Positions 43,730-52,806 of a DNA stretch of 64,000 nt are shown here, piece after piece; positions within the stretch are counted from its first letter, which is position 1, and every line of letters starts with the position of its first letter. A program made the position numbers and the translations under genes. This DNA is from Clostridia bacterium (lineage in GTDB: Bacteria > Bacillota > Clostridia > Oscillospirales > Acutalibacteraceae). Location of the stretch: contig JAUNDK010000001.1 of the NCBI GenBank assembly GCA_030526115.1, positions 55,607 through 119,606 of the forward strand. The letters are read 5' to 3'. Under the pieces are notes generated by a model. The model did no database searches, was not told where the DNA came from, and worked only from the letters and a program-made list of their open reading frames with translations.

Positions 43730-43738
43730 AGTTTTCGT

Positions 43739-43874
43739 CCACCTTTCTTAAAAGGTAGTGGGGTTTGGGGCAAAGCCCCAAAGCAATCCAGATGCAGACT
43801 AAACCAGGAAGGACAAACAGAGCGAAGCTCTGAACAAAAGAAAAGGCAGGCACAGGAGTAAAACAATCTGTGCC
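43739..43874 (+). repeat. Cluster of four hairpin-forming palindromes (REP-like intergenic element)
   Basis: Four inverted repeats lie in 136 bases: ACCTTT/AAAGGT (43741-43756), TTTGGGGC-AAA-GCCCCAAA (43764-43782), CAGAGC-GAA-GCTCTG (43818-43832) and GGCACAG/CTGTGCC (43849-43874). The GGGGTTTGGGGCAAAGCCCC type of palindrome is, as far as I recall, dispersed in many gut Clostridia genomes. No coding frame is convincing here. It could be an interspersed repeat or a structured RNA. Confidence 0.55.
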
Positions 43875-44012
43875 GGAACTTCTTATCAAATCTGAAATAA
43901 GGCAGATAAAGTTAGTCTAAATGACAATTAATTCTGAATTGGAATGAACTTGCAAACCTCAGTGAATATAAATTTGATGGCCTGTTGTACCAACAAGGCA
44001 AATTATAAAAGC
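43875..44012. other. Intergenic stretch without a convincing gene
   Basis: Between the hairpin cluster and the terminator at 44013 there are only short broken frames. One 28-codon stretch (43925-44008, ending ELANLSEYKFDGLLYQQGKL) looks slightly protein-like but has no start codon and stops all around it. No promoter is clear. Confidence 0.4.
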
Positions 44013-44046
44013 AACAGCCTGAGTATTATGCTTCAGGCTGTTTTTT
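44013..44046 (+). terminator. Intrinsic terminator just upstream of the D-amino-acid PLP enzyme gene
   Basis: The stem AACAGCCTGAG / CTTCAGGCTGTT is followed by TTTTTT and ends only 5 nt before the next gene's SD. It may end a transcript from the hairpin-rich region or work as an attenuator for the gene at 44063. Confidence 0.8.
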
Positions 44047-44062
44047 AATAAGAGGTGTGATT

Positions 44063-45202
44063 ATGTTTTTAAGTGAAAACCAGAAAAATATGCTGGAAAC
44101 TCCATGTGTGGTAATAGACAGGGAGCAGACAGTAAAGAATATAAAGGAAGAGCAGGAGGCTGTGGGCAAAAACGGCACCGCCCTTCGTCCGCATATCAAA
44201 ACCCACAAAATGCCGTATTTTGCAAAGCTCCAGCTGGAGGCAGGCGCAGGCGGTATTACTTCATGTAAAGTGAGCGAGGCACTCATAATGGCAGACGGCG
44301 GCTGTGACGATATTTTCATCGCCTATCCACTCATAGGAAGATTCCGTTTCGAGAAAGCCGCGGTTCTTCAGAAAAAGGTGAAAAGACTTATCCTTGCCGT
44401 GGACAGCCTCGAGGGCGCAGAAATGCTTAACTCATTTGCTCAGGAGAAAGACATCATATTTGAAGTACGCCTCGAGGTGGATACAGGCGCAAAGCGTACA
44501 GGTATTGCCATAGAAAAAAGTGTGGAGCTGGGAAAGAAAATAGATGCCATGAGCAATCTCAATCTCACAGGTATCTATACTTTCAAGAGCCTTTCAATGA
44601 AAGACGGAACCCCTACCACAGATAACGATGCGGCGGCAAAGGAAGAAGCCGAGCTTATGCACAATACCGCTGTTGCCATGCGTGAAGCAGGGCTCAATAT
44701 TGTGGATATAAGCGCAGGATCCACTCCGACAGGCAGACAGGTTGCGGAGAGCGGTCTTGTCACAGAGGTAAGACAGGGCACATATATTTTCAAGGATTAT
44801 ATGCTCACAAAGGAGAACTGCGGAAAGCTCGAGGACATAGCCGTAAGAATTTTCGCAACGGTTGTATCCACACCATGCGAGGAATATGCTGTAATAGACG
44901 GCGGAACAAAAACCTTCCCGATGGATATACTCCTCGATACCGCACCGGCATATTACCCGGGATATGCGATACCGCTCAACGGGGACGGAAGCATAAACGA
45001 TAATCTGCAGTTAAGACGCATGAACGAGGAGCATGGAATAATAACCGCAAAGAACGGACATACAGGCTTGAAGGTCGGAGAGATAGTGGAACTGTTACCG
45101 ATACATGTATGTACAGCGGTAAATATGCAGAACGAAGTCTACATTAAAGACGGTGAGAAGCTGTGGAAGCAGAAAGTGGATGCAAGAGGAACTCTTGTCT
45201 GA
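44063..45202 (+). CDS. DSD1/D-threonine aldolase-like fold-type III PLP enzyme
   Basis: A 379-residue member of the alanine-racemase-like (fold type III) family that includes D-threonine aldolases and D-serine dehydratase-like enzymes. The PLP lysine is in RPHIKTHKMPYFAKLQ; GGITSCKVSEALIMAD, FEVRLEVDTGAKRTG and VDISAGSTPTGRQ follow, and the metal site region near the end includes EEHGIITAKNG and LLPIHVCTAVN (His-x-Cys). ATG 44063 is better spaced from AGAGGTG than the overlapping GTG at 44057. Reaction choice among aldolase, dehydratase and racemase is open. Confidence 0.88.
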   Translation: MFLSENQKNMLETPCVVIDREQTVKNIKEEQEAVGKNGTALRPHIKTHKMPYFAKLQLEAGAGGITSCKVSEALIMADGGCDDIFIAYPLIGRFRFEKAAVLQKKVKRLILAVDSLEGAEMLNSFAQEKDIIFEVRLEVDTGAKRTGIAIEKSVELGKKIDAMSNLNLTGIYTFKSLSMKDGTPTTDNDAAAKEEAELMHNTAVAMREAGLNIVDISAGSTPTGRQVAESGLVTEVRQGTYIFKDYMLTKENCGKLEDIAVRIFATVVSTPCEEYAVIDGGTKTFPMDILLDTAPAYYPGYAIPLNGDGSINDNLQLRRMNEEHGIITAKNGHTGLKVGEIVELLPIHVCTAVNMQNEVYIKDGEKLWKQKVDARGTLV

Positions 45203-45240
45203 TTAAGAGGTATAATTCTGAAATTTCTGAATCATACTTG

Positions 45241-45268
45241 TTGACAAAAGTTCAAATAATGTTATACT
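45241..45268 (+). promoter_or_regulatory. Promoter of the thrS T-box transcript
   Basis: TTGACA (45241-45246), 16-bp spacer, TATACT (45263-45268), directly before the T-box leader. Confidence 0.75.
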
Positions 45269-45274
45269 TATAAG

Positions 45275-45499
45275 ACAAATGCAAAGACGGAGACCGAAAC
45301 TGCGGAAAATCCCCAGAGAGTCAGCTACATGGTGCAAGGCTGATGTTTGGAAACAGCGGAGACCGCTCCCGAGCAGCGATGTGAGAAAGCCAAGGCACAA
45401 ATATCGCCGTGATGAAACACGTTAAAACAAACCGAGTTAAACACAAGGTGGAACCGTGTGGAAATTCCGCACCCTTGGAGAAATCCGAGGGTGTTTTTT
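45275..45499 (+). promoter_or_regulatory. Threonyl T-box riboswitch leader with terminator/antiterminator
   Basis: The leader holds Stem I elements (AGAGAGTCAG near 45315, GGTGCAAGGCTGATG near 45331), a possible ACC threonine specifier at 45362-45364, the conserved T-box sequence AAGGTGGAACCGTG (45445-45458) that pairs with the uncharged tRNA acceptor end, and an intrinsic terminator (CACCCTTGG / CCGAGGGTG followed by T6, 45470-45499). Uncharged tRNA-Thr stabilises the antiterminator and allows thrS transcription. The specifier assignment rests on the downstream gene and should be folded to confirm. Confidence 0.93.
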
Positions 45500-45545
45500 A
45501 TTTTAAAATCTAAAAACACTATTTCATATACAGGAGGAAGTAACC

Positions 45546-47330
45546 ATGAAAGTTATCTACAACGACGGTCATGTAGCAGAGTGTCCTGAGGAGGAAGCTC
45601 TCCATGTGCTTCGTCACACAGCAGCTCATATAATGGCTCAGGCCATCAAAAGACTTTTCCCTGAGGCAGATTTTGCCTTCGGACCTGCAACCGAGAGAGG
45701 TTTCTACTATGATGTAGACCTCGGCGAGAGAAAGCTCACAGATGAGGATCTCGTTGCAATCGAGAAAGAGATGAAGAAGATTACAAAAGAGAATCTTCCT
45801 ATCAAGCCATTTGTTCTCGACAGACCTGAGGCTATCAAGCTCATGGAGGAGAGAAAAGAGAAGTATAAGGTTGAGCATATCGACGATCTCCCGGAGGATG
45901 CTGTTCTCAGCTTCTATCAGCAGGGTGAATACATCGATATGTGCGTAGGTCCACACCTCTGCTACACAAAGGGCGTTAAGGCATTCAAGATTACACAGCA
46001 GAGCGGTGCTTTCTGGAAGAACGACGCAAACAACAAGATGCTCACAAGAATCAACGGTGTTGCATTCTTCTCTCAGGAAGATCTCGAGGCTTACGAGAAA
46101 GAGATGGAAGAGGCCAAGGCAAGAGACCACAGAAAGATCGGCAAAGAAATGGCTCTCTTCATGACAGACGACCTCGTTGGCCGTGGCCTTCCAATGTTCC
46201 TTCCAAAGGGTTACACAATCTGGCAGGAGCTCGAGAACTACATCAAGGATAAGGAGAGACTCCTTGGTTACCAGCATGTTATGACACCATGCGTAGGTAC
46301 AGTTAACCTCTACAAGACATCCGGCCACTGGGATCACTACAAAGAGAATATGTTCCCTGCAATGGAGGTTGAGGGTGAGAGCTTCGTTCTTCGTCCGATG
46401 AACTGCCCACACCACATGATGATTTACGCTCACAAGCCACATTCCTACAGAGATCTCCCAATCAGAATCGGTGAGATTGCCCACGACTTTCGTTTCGAGT
46501 CCTCCGGTACTCTTAAGGGAATTGAGAGAGGCCGTCACTTCTGCCAGAACGACGCTCACCTCTTCGTAACACCTGACCAGATCAAGGCTGAGGTAAGTGC
46601 TGTATGCGACCTCATCTTCGACGTATATAAGGATTTCAACATCACAGATTACCGCTGTGTTCTCTCACTCCGTGACCCTGCCGACAAGGTTAAGTACCAT
46701 CAGGATGACGAGATGTGGGATAAGGCAGAGAACGCACTCCGTGAGGTTCTCACAGACCTCGGCATCGAGTTCACAGAGGAAATCGGTGAGGCTGCATTCT
46801 ATGGTCCAAAGCTCGACGTTAACGTAAAGCCTGCTGTAGGTGCAGAGTACACACTTTCCACATGCCAGCTCGACTTCTGCTTACCTGCAAAGTTCGACCT
46901 CAAGTACAGAGATTCCGATGGCAGCGAGAAGACACCTGTTGTCCTTCACAGAGCTATCCTCGGTTCCCTCGACAGATTCATGGCATTCATGATTGAGGAG
47001 ACAAAGGGCAAGTTCCCTGTATGGCTTGCACCTGTTCAGGTTAAGGTTCTTCCTGTTTCCGAGAAGTTCCTCGACTATGCAAACGATGTTTACAACGCAC
47101 TCATGGTTGCAGGCGTAAGAGCTGTTCTCGATGACAGAAACGAGAAGATCGGCTACAAGATCCGTGAGGCTCAGTCCGTTGACCGTGCACCATATATGCT
47201 CGTTCTCGGTGCAAAGGAAGTTGAGTCCGGTAACATCAGCGCAAGAAACCGTGACACAGGCGAGACAGAGACAATGTCCCTCCAGGAGTTCATCACTAAG
47301 ATTACAGGCGAAATCGCTGACAGAAAGTAA
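45546..47330 (+). CDS. thrS: Threonine--tRNA ligase lacking most of the TGS domain
   Basis: A 594-residue ThrRS, about 45-50 residues shorter than usual at the N-terminus: after MKVIYNDGHVAECPEEEA it goes straight into HVLRHTAAHIMAQAI, the editing (N2) domain, so the TGS fold is nearly absent. The class II core is complete: MNCPHHMMIYAHKPHSYRDLP, FRFESSGTLKGIERGRHFCQNDAHLF and HRAILGSLDRFMAFMIE, with zinc ligands Cys and His. The anticodon-binding domain ends the protein. AGGAGG precedes the ATG. The T-box leader regulates it by tRNA-Thr charging. Confidence 0.95.
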   Translation: MKVIYNDGHVAECPEEEALHVLRHTAAHIMAQAIKRLFPEADFAFGPATERGFYYDVDLGERKLTDEDLVAIEKEMKKITKENLPIKPFVLDRPEAIKLMEERKEKYKVEHIDDLPEDAVLSFYQQGEYIDMCVGPHLCYTKGVKAFKITQQSGAFWKNDANNKMLTRINGVAFFSQEDLEAYEKEMEEAKARDHRKIGKEMALFMTDDLVGRGLPMFLPKGYTIWQELENYIKDKERLLGYQHVMTPCVGTVNLYKTSGHWDHYKENMFPAMEVEGESFVLRPMNCPHHMMIYAHKPHSYRDLPIRIGEIAHDFRFESSGTLKGIERGRHFCQNDAHLFVTPDQIKAEVSAVCDLIFDVYKDFNITDYRCVLSLRDPADKVKYHQDDEMWDKAENALREVLTDLGIEFTEEIGEAAFYGPKLDVNVKPAVGAEYTLSTCQLDFCLPAKFDLKYRDSDGSEKTPVVLHRAILGSLDRFMAFMIEETKGKFPVWLAPVQVKVLPVSEKFLDYANDVYNALMVAGVRAVLDDRNEKIGYKIREAQSVDRAPYMLVLGAKEVESGNISARNRDTGETETMSLQEFITKITGEIADRK

Positions 47331-47340
47331 TATAAACTTT

Positions 47341-47375
47341 AAATGCCTCCTTCAGAACAGAAGGGGGCATTTTTG
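47341..47375 (+). terminator. Intrinsic terminator after thrS
   Basis: The stem AAATGCCTCCTT / AAGGGGGCATTT with a short loop is followed by TTTTT. Confidence 0.85.
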
Positions 47376-47382
47376 CATAAAG

Positions 47383-47415
47383 AAACCTCTCTGCCAAAGA
47401 GCAAAGAGGTTTTTA
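47383..47415. terminator. Second hairpin terminator between thrS and the transglutaminase-like gene
   Basis: The stem AAACCTCT / AGAGGTTT is followed by TTTTTATTTATTTT on the plus strand; on the minus strand it lies directly after the stop codon of the gene at 47417. Confidence 0.7.
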
Positions 47416-47416
47416 T

Positions 47417-48514
47417 TTATTTTAAGAATATGTTGAAAGTTCCTGTTTCGGGTTCTGACTGCCATGTGAAACTGCCGAAGTATTCAATGCTTTCGAGAGC
47501 TTCCTTCATTTTTCTGAATCTGTTTTCCGTCCATTCTTCAAGGTTTTCCACATTTTCATGATTTGCAAATTTTACTGTAAGTACTTTATCGCCGTTCAGA
47601 TACTGGTCACGGAAAATATTAAGCACAGCGTCATAATCATATTCCTCGAGGAAAAAGCCCTGCATTTTGTGGTAGTTCCATGACTTTGCAAGGGAAGAAG
47701 CATCACCTGAATTGTTTATGCCTGTAATCCCGTGTTGTTCCACATCGCATATTTCATCTTTACCAAGGAAAAAGTAAGTGTATTTTATGTGTGGGTTTCC
47801 GTTACTGTCATAGGTATCGGGGTCATCCCAGGTGCAGTCTATGTGCAGATCTCCGTTCTCTGTGGAAACAACATTCCACGCATGTTCAGGGCTTCTTACC
47901 ACATAGGTGTTATAACCCAGTTCATTCATCAGGTTTGAAAAAGCATAGGCATATCCGGTACATGCGGCAGATTTATTTACGAGTGCACCGTAAAGGTTAT
48001 ATATGTGATCTTCTGTGTAGGTTCCTTCAAATTTTATCAGACTTATAAGTTCGTCGTGTATTATTTTTGCACTCTCCCAGGTGGAAGCACCTGCCGGAAT
48101 CTTGGAAAGAATGGCGTTTTTCTCACTGTCTGCTTCATTCTGCATTTCTTTCAGTTCATCCTTGCTGTTTACACAGTAACTGAATTTAAACATAATTTTG
48201 TCTTCTTCAGTGTAGCTTGTCCATTTATAATCATCACACCAGAATATTCTGTAATCACATGCGGTATAAAAATCAGATGTATATTTGCAGTAATCTTTTA
48301 TGTTTCCGGGGTTGTAAATTACAATGCCCGGTTCAAGATTATCCATGGCGTAATAAACTGCGGAGAAAGCCCTCTCGGTATTACCATTGGTATCAACATC
48401 AATAAAGTTATTGCCGGGGTCGGGAATATTTACAGGGTCAGATATGCTAAAAGTAAAGACAATGATAAAAAACATTGCCGATATTACGATTGTATAGTTT
48501 ATAAGTCTTTTCAT
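47417..48514 (-). CDS. Membrane-anchored transglutaminase-like domain protein
   Basis: A 365-residue exported protein. An N-terminal hydrophobic segment (INYTIVISAMFFIIVFTFSI) is a signal anchor. The transglutaminase-like core shows Cys in NKSAACTGYAYAFSNLMNELGY, His in SPEHAWNVVSTENGDLHID and Asp in CTWDDPD, matching the Cys-His-Asp triad. Bacterial members are cysteine proteases or cross-linking enzymes at the cell surface; the substrate is unknown. It is monocistronic and convergent with thrS. Confidence 0.88.
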   Translation of the reverse strand: MKRLINYTIVISAMFFIIVFTFSISDPVNIPDPGNNFIDVDTNGNTERAFSAVYYAMDNLEPGIVIYNPGNIKDYCKYTSDFYTACDYRIFWCDDYKWTSYTEEDKIMFKFSYCVNSKDELKEMQNEADSEKNAILSKIPAGASTWESAKIIHDELISLIKFEGTYTEDHIYNLYGALVNKSAACTGYAYAFSNLMNELGYNTYVVRSPEHAWNVVSTENGDLHIDCTWDDPDTYDSNGNPHIKYTYFFLGKDEICDVEQHGITGINNSGDASSLAKSWNYHKMQGFFLEEYDYDAVLNIFRDQYLNGDKVLTVKFANHENVENLEEWTENRFRKMKEALESIEYFGSFTWQSEPETGTFNIFLK

Positions 48515-48685
48515 GATATTTCCTTCCGAAATAAGGTAGTTATATTATAGCAGAATTTATTGATGTTTTTCCATATAATTTTTATTGCAAAAGCTTTGCT
48601 TGTAAACTTTTCGGTGCGGTGTTACTATTAAAATGAATAATCAGCAAATAATGTCAGATTATAGATATAACAAAGGAGAATACAA

Positions 48686-49357
48686 ATGAAAACAGCAATG
48701 AGAATAACAGAAATGTACGATTTAACCCATACTCAGGCGGCTGAACTGCTCAGACAGTATGAGTATCCGTGGGAGGTTCTTCCGGAGATAGGAAAGTTCA
48801 TCATGAATTTAGGCGAAAAGCTTTCCTCTGAGGAATATGACAAAGTGGGCGAGAATGTTTGGATTTCCAAAACAGCAAAGATTTTCCCGAATAACTACAT
48901 TGCAGGTCCCTGCATTATCGGTCACAACACAGAGGTTCGTCCGGGTGCTTTCATCCGCGGAAATGCCCTTGTGGGTGAGAACTGTGTTGTAGGTAACTCC
49001 ACAGAGCTCAAGAATGTAATCATCTTCGATAATGTTCAGGTTCCTCACTACAACTATGTCGGAGATTCTGTTCTTGGTTATAAATCTCACATGGGTGCAG
49101 GTTCCATCACATCCAATGTTAAGCAGGATAAAACTCTTGTCACAATCAGCTGTGGCGGTGAAAAGGTGGAAACACACCTCAAAAAGTTCGGCGCAATGCT
49201 CGGCGACAATGTAGAGATAGGCTGCAACACAGTTATGAATCCGGGCACTGTTATCGGCAGAGGTTCCAGAGTATATCCGCTTTCAATGGTAAGAGGTTTT
49301 GTTCCTGCAAAATCCATCTACAAAAAGCAGGGAGAAATTGCAGAGATTAAGGAATAA
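48686..49357 (+). CDS. Left-handed beta-helix acetyltransferase-like protein (GlmU C-terminal type)
   Basis: A 223-residue protein: a helical N-terminus (residues 1-50) followed by hexapeptide repeats forming a left-handed beta helix (VWISKTAKIFPNNYIAGPCIIGHNTEVRPGAFIRGNALVGEN). The segment HYNYVGDSVLG resembles the catalytic-His segment of the GlmU acetyltransferase domain, so transfer of an acetyl group to an amino sugar phosphate is plausible. There is no pyrophosphorylase domain. It is followed after 2 nt by the FHA-SEDS gene, putting it in a wall-synthesis operon. Confidence 0.85.
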   Translation: MKTAMRITEMYDLTHTQAAELLRQYEYPWEVLPEIGKFIMNLGEKLSSEEYDKVGENVWISKTAKIFPNNYIAGPCIIGHNTEVRPGAFIRGNALVGENCVVGNSTELKNVIIFDNVQVPHYNYVGDSVLGYKSHMGAGSITSNVKQDKTLVTISCGGEKVETHLKKFGAMLGDNVEIGCNTVMNPGTVIGRGSRVYPLSMVRGFVPAKSIYKKQGEIAEIKE

Positions 49358-49359
49358 TT

Positions 49360-51444
49360 ATGATAGAACTCCTGGATAAAATTGTTGCCCATCACTATAT
49401 GCAGTATCTCATGCTCGGACTTAGAATAATCACTCCGATGATAGTGCTGTTTGTGGTATGGCGATGCTATACAAGCTTTAAAAAAGGGCTCAGACGCTAT
49501 GATCCGGTTATCATGCTTCATGAGCTCACAACGGGACAGAAATTCCCGATACTTTACTGGGAAAATTCAATAGGCAGGTCAAGAACCTGCGATATAACCA
49601 TTCCCGACCCCAGTGTTTCAAGAGACCATGCGGTTCTTTTGAGAAGAGAAGAGGGATGGTTTATCTGTGATTCCGGATCAAAAGCCGGCACCTATCTCAA
49701 CGGTGAAAAAGTTGAGGGACGTGAGCTTGTTGCCCTTGGCGACGTAATACGCATGGGAAGAACAGAGCTTGAATTTGACCGCAGCGATATTCCGGCAAAG
49801 GTTCGTAGAAGAATGTTTACGGGATTTATGAAACAGGCGGCTTCACCGAGTGCCCTTCTGTTTCTTGTCACTCTCATTCAGAGCTCAATGTGTCTTCAGC
49901 TTATGCTTGGCACAGGTGAGATTAACTTTGAACCGCTTACATCCTATGTGGGAATAGTGCTCATTTCATGGTTGTTCTATTTCTTCTCCACAAGAATATT
50001 CAAGCGCACGAATTTCGAATTGGAAACCGTGGGAATACTCCTTACAAGCATAGGGATAATGCTTCAGACCGGTGAGGGTGAGGGCGGAGTTATGACTCAG
50101 ATACTCGCCTTTGTAATCGGTCTTGTGATTTTCTCCGGTCTGCTGATGTTTTTAAGTGATGCCGACAGAGCGGATAAATACCACTATATTCTTGCCGGTG
50201 GAGCTTTGCTTCTTTTTGCCGTCAACCTGGTAATAGGCACAGAAGTTTACGGTTCAAAAAACTGGATTATGCTGGGACCTGTGAGTTTTCAGCCTTCCGA
50301 GCTCATCAAGATTGTGTTTATCATAGTCGGTGCAGGTACTCTTGACAGACTTCAGACCAAGAAGAATATAACCGAGTTCATTATTTTCGGTGGCGCATGC
50401 CTTGGCTGTCTCTTCCTGATGAGAGACTTTGGTACAGCATGTATATTCTTCGCAGGGTTCCTTGTTATAGCTTTCATGCGCTCAGGCTCTGTGAGAACAA
50501 TTGCTCTTATTCTTGCTGTTGCGGTGCTTGGTGTATTTATGATTATCAACTTCAAACCGTATGTTGCCGACCGTTTTGCAGGCTGGATGCATGTATGGGA
50601 TCATATCAACGATTCCTACGGCTATCAGCAGACAAGAGCTTTAACCTATATTGCCAGTGGTGGTCTGTTCGGTATGGGGCTTGGCAGAGGTTATCTGCAC
50701 TTTGTTGCGGCGGCAGACTGCGACCTTGTGTTTGCAATGCTTTCAGAGGAGCAGGGCCTGTTTATGGGGCTGACTGTGGTTTTTGCCCTCGCACTGCTGA
50801 TTATGTACACAAGAGCCGACGTGGCAAGAAGCCGTTCAACATTCTATTCAATATGCTCCAGTGCGGCGGCAGGCATACTTGTTTTCCAGATGTGCCTCAA
50901 TATTTTCGGTACTACCGATGTTTTACCCCTCACAGGTGTTACTCTGCCGTTTATCAGCGCAGGTGGATCATCTCTCATGTCTGTATGGGGAATGCTTGCA
51001 TTAATCAAGGCAAGTGATGAGCGTACCTATGCCGCAAAACGTGCCAATCATAAAGAAAAGAAGATGCTCAAGCAGGAAGAACTTCAGGAGCTTCGTGACG
51101 AGGCAATTCGCAGAAGCGAAGAGAGAATGAACCGTCCGGGCGTTTTCTCAAAGAGAAACAGCAGAGATGTATGGTCCGGAAATGATTATATAGACGACTT
51201 CGAGCAGGAGCGTACAATCAATAAATCTTACTATAACCCTAAGGATTACGGAAAAGAATCCAATGAGGAAGAGCGAACCATCATTATCGAGAAGCGTTAT
51301 TCCGATGATGAAAACTATGGAAGAACAAGACGTGACCCCGGAAGAAGGTATTCGGATGAAATTCCCGATTTCCTTCAAAATGATATAGAAGATGTCAGGT
51401 CCGATTCAAGGGATATAAGCAGCGGAAGGAGGCGCAGAAGATGA
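49360..51444 (+). CDS. FHA domain fused to FtsW/RodA/SpoVE-type SEDS glycosyltransferase
   Basis: A 694-residue fusion. One membrane helix (about residues 14-35) is followed by a forkhead-associated domain (about 65-140; SIGRSRTCDITIPDPSVSRDHAVLL, GTYLNGEKVEGRE) that binds phosphothreonine peptides, then about ten membrane helices of the SEDS family (GSKNWIMLGPVSFQPSELIKI, NDSYGYQQTRALTYIASGG, DLVFAMLSEEQG). SEDS proteins polymerise lipid II into glycan strands. The about 130-residue C-terminal tail is charged (Arg, Glu, Asp, Tyr, Ser). It overlaps the downstream transpeptidase gene by 4 nt. The FHA domain suggests control by a Ser/Thr kinase of PknB type. Confidence 0.93.
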   Translation: MIELLDKIVAHHYMQYLMLGLRIITPMIVLFVVWRCYTSFKKGLRRYDPVIMLHELTTGQKFPILYWENSIGRSRTCDITIPDPSVSRDHAVLLRREEGWFICDSGSKAGTYLNGEKVEGRELVALGDVIRMGRTELEFDRSDIPAKVRRRMFTGFMKQAASPSALLFLVTLIQSSMCLQLMLGTGEINFEPLTSYVGIVLISWLFYFFSTRIFKRTNFELETVGILLTSIGIMLQTGEGEGGVMTQILAFVIGLVIFSGLLMFLSDADRADKYHYILAGGALLLFAVNLVIGTEVYGSKNWIMLGPVSFQPSELIKIVFIIVGAGTLDRLQTKKNITEFIIFGGACLGCLFLMRDFGTACIFFAGFLVIAFMRSGSVRTIALILAVAVLGVFMIINFKPYVADRFAGWMHVWDHINDSYGYQQTRALTYIASGGLFGMGLGRGYLHFVAAADCDLVFAMLSEEQGLFMGLTVVFALALLIMYTRADVARSRSTFYSICSSAAAGILVFQMCLNIFGTTDVLPLTGVTLPFISAGGSSLMSVWGMLALIKASDERTYAAKRANHKEKKMLKQEELQELRDEAIRRSEERMNRPGVFSKRNSRDVWSGNDYIDDFEQERTINKSYYNPKDYGKESNEEERTIIIEKRYSDDENYGRTRRDPGRRYSDEIPDFLQNDIEDVRSDSRDISSGRRRRR

Positions 51445-52799
51445 GAACGGTTGGAAGAAGATCTCTTACACTGTATATTCTGCTGGCCTGTTTCATAGCC
51501 GGTATGGCATTTTTCCTGTTTAAATATCTCAAAGATGGATCCACCTGGGTTACATATGCCTATAACGGTCATATCTATGCCGAGGATGCCACAGCCGTTG
51601 CGGGTAATATCTATGACCGTGACGGAAGTCTGCTTGCCACCACAATAAACGGAGAGAGAATTTACTCCGATAATGAGACTACAAGAAGAGCACTTCTGCA
51701 CACCGTCGGTGATTCCTCCGGTTACATAGGAACATCTGTGCAGACCCTCATGAGATCAAAACTCATGGGATACAATATCTTTACAGGACTTAACAGAACT
51801 CCTCTTGCCTCTCTCGGTTACAATGATATGAAACTGACCATAGACGAAGACGTGTGCAATGCCGCATACTACGCCCTTGGTGGCAAAAACGGCGCTGTGC
51901 TCGTATATAACTACAAAACAGGTGAGATAGTCTGTAAGGTCTCGGCTCCGTCTTATGACCCGGGCTGGGTTCCTGACGATCTGCTCGAGAACGAATATTA
52001 TGACGGAGTTTTTGTTGATAACACTATTTCCTCAAGTTACACTCCCGGCTCCATATTCAAGATTGTGACAGCGGCCTGTGCAATGACAAATCTGTCAGAC
52101 TGGGAAACACGAACATATAACTGTGAGCAGAGCATTGACTTTGAAGGCGGAACAGTAACCTGTCTTGGTCACCATGGTGAAATAAATATGAGAGAAGCCA
52201 TGATGTATTCATGCAATGTCTATTTCGCAAAACTCGCAGTGGATTTAGGTTATTCAAAACTTATGAAAACCGCTGAGGATTTGGGTTTTAACAGAAGCTT
52301 CCGTTTCTCGAATTTCACAACGGTTGACAGCGAGATTGATCTTGATAAATCCACAAGAGAAGTTGATGTTGCATGGGCAGGTGTGGGTCAGTACACGGTT
52401 CTCGCAAATCCTATGCATTTTATGTGCCTCATGGGTGCGATAGCAAACGACGGTGTGTTCAAAGAGCCTTATACATCAAATGATAAACTCTTCGGTTTTG
52501 CGGGTAATTCCGAGAGACTTATGAGTTCAGCCATGGCAAACAACCTCAAAAGTCTGCTGAGAGATGACGTTGCCTATTATTATGGTGACTATATGTTCCC
52601 GGAGGGCTGGGAAGTATGTGCAAAAACAGGTACAGCCGAAGTAGGAGAAGGCAAAGAGCCGAATGCGTGGATTGTAGGCTTTGCGTCAAATCCGGGTTAT
52701 CCTTATGCCTTTGCCGTATGTGTTGAAAATGGTGGCTCTGGCTATGATGTTGCCGGCAGTGTTGCAAGCAGCGTACTGTATGCCCTGTCAACTGACTGA
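51441..52799 (+). CDS. Penicillin-binding transpeptidase (class B, PbpA/PBP2-like)
   Basis: A 452-residue membrane-anchored D,D-transpeptidase. The N-terminal anchor is LYILLACFIAGMAFFLF. Catalytic motifs are Ser-x-x-Lys in PGSIFKIV (nucleophilic Ser), SCN in MYSCNVYFA, and KTGTAE. It is shorter than typical PBP2 and lacks a large dimerisation module, like mycobacterial PbpA. AAGGAGG lies before the ATG, which overlaps the SEDS gene stop (ATGA). Together they are a cognate SEDS-bPBP glycan polymerase/cross-linker pair. Confidence 0.92.
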   Translation: MRTVGRRSLTLYILLACFIAGMAFFLFKYLKDGSTWVTYAYNGHIYAEDATAVAGNIYDRDGSLLATTINGERIYSDNETTRRALLHTVGDSSGYIGTSVQTLMRSKLMGYNIFTGLNRTPLASLGYNDMKLTIDEDVCNAAYYALGGKNGAVLVYNYKTGEIVCKVSAPSYDPGWVPDDLLENEYYDGVFVDNTISSSYTPGSIFKIVTAACAMTNLSDWETRTYNCEQSIDFEGGTVTCLGHHGEINMREAMMYSCNVYFAKLAVDLGYSKLMKTAEDLGFNRSFRFSNFTTVDSEIDLDKSTREVDVAWAGVGQYTVLANPMHFMCLMGAIANDGVFKEPYTSNDKLFGFAGNSERLMSSAMANNLKSLLRDDVAYYYGDYMFPEGWEVCAKTGTAEVGEGKEPNAWIVGFASNPGYPYAFAVCVENGGSGYDVAGSVASSVLYALSTD

Positions 52800-52806
52800 T
52801 ATGCAT

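Noticed and set aside
43925..44008. 28-codon protein-like stretch ending in YKFDGLLYQQGKL
   Set aside because: There is no start codon or SD and upstream codons contain several stops; it may be a gene remnant but cannot be supported.
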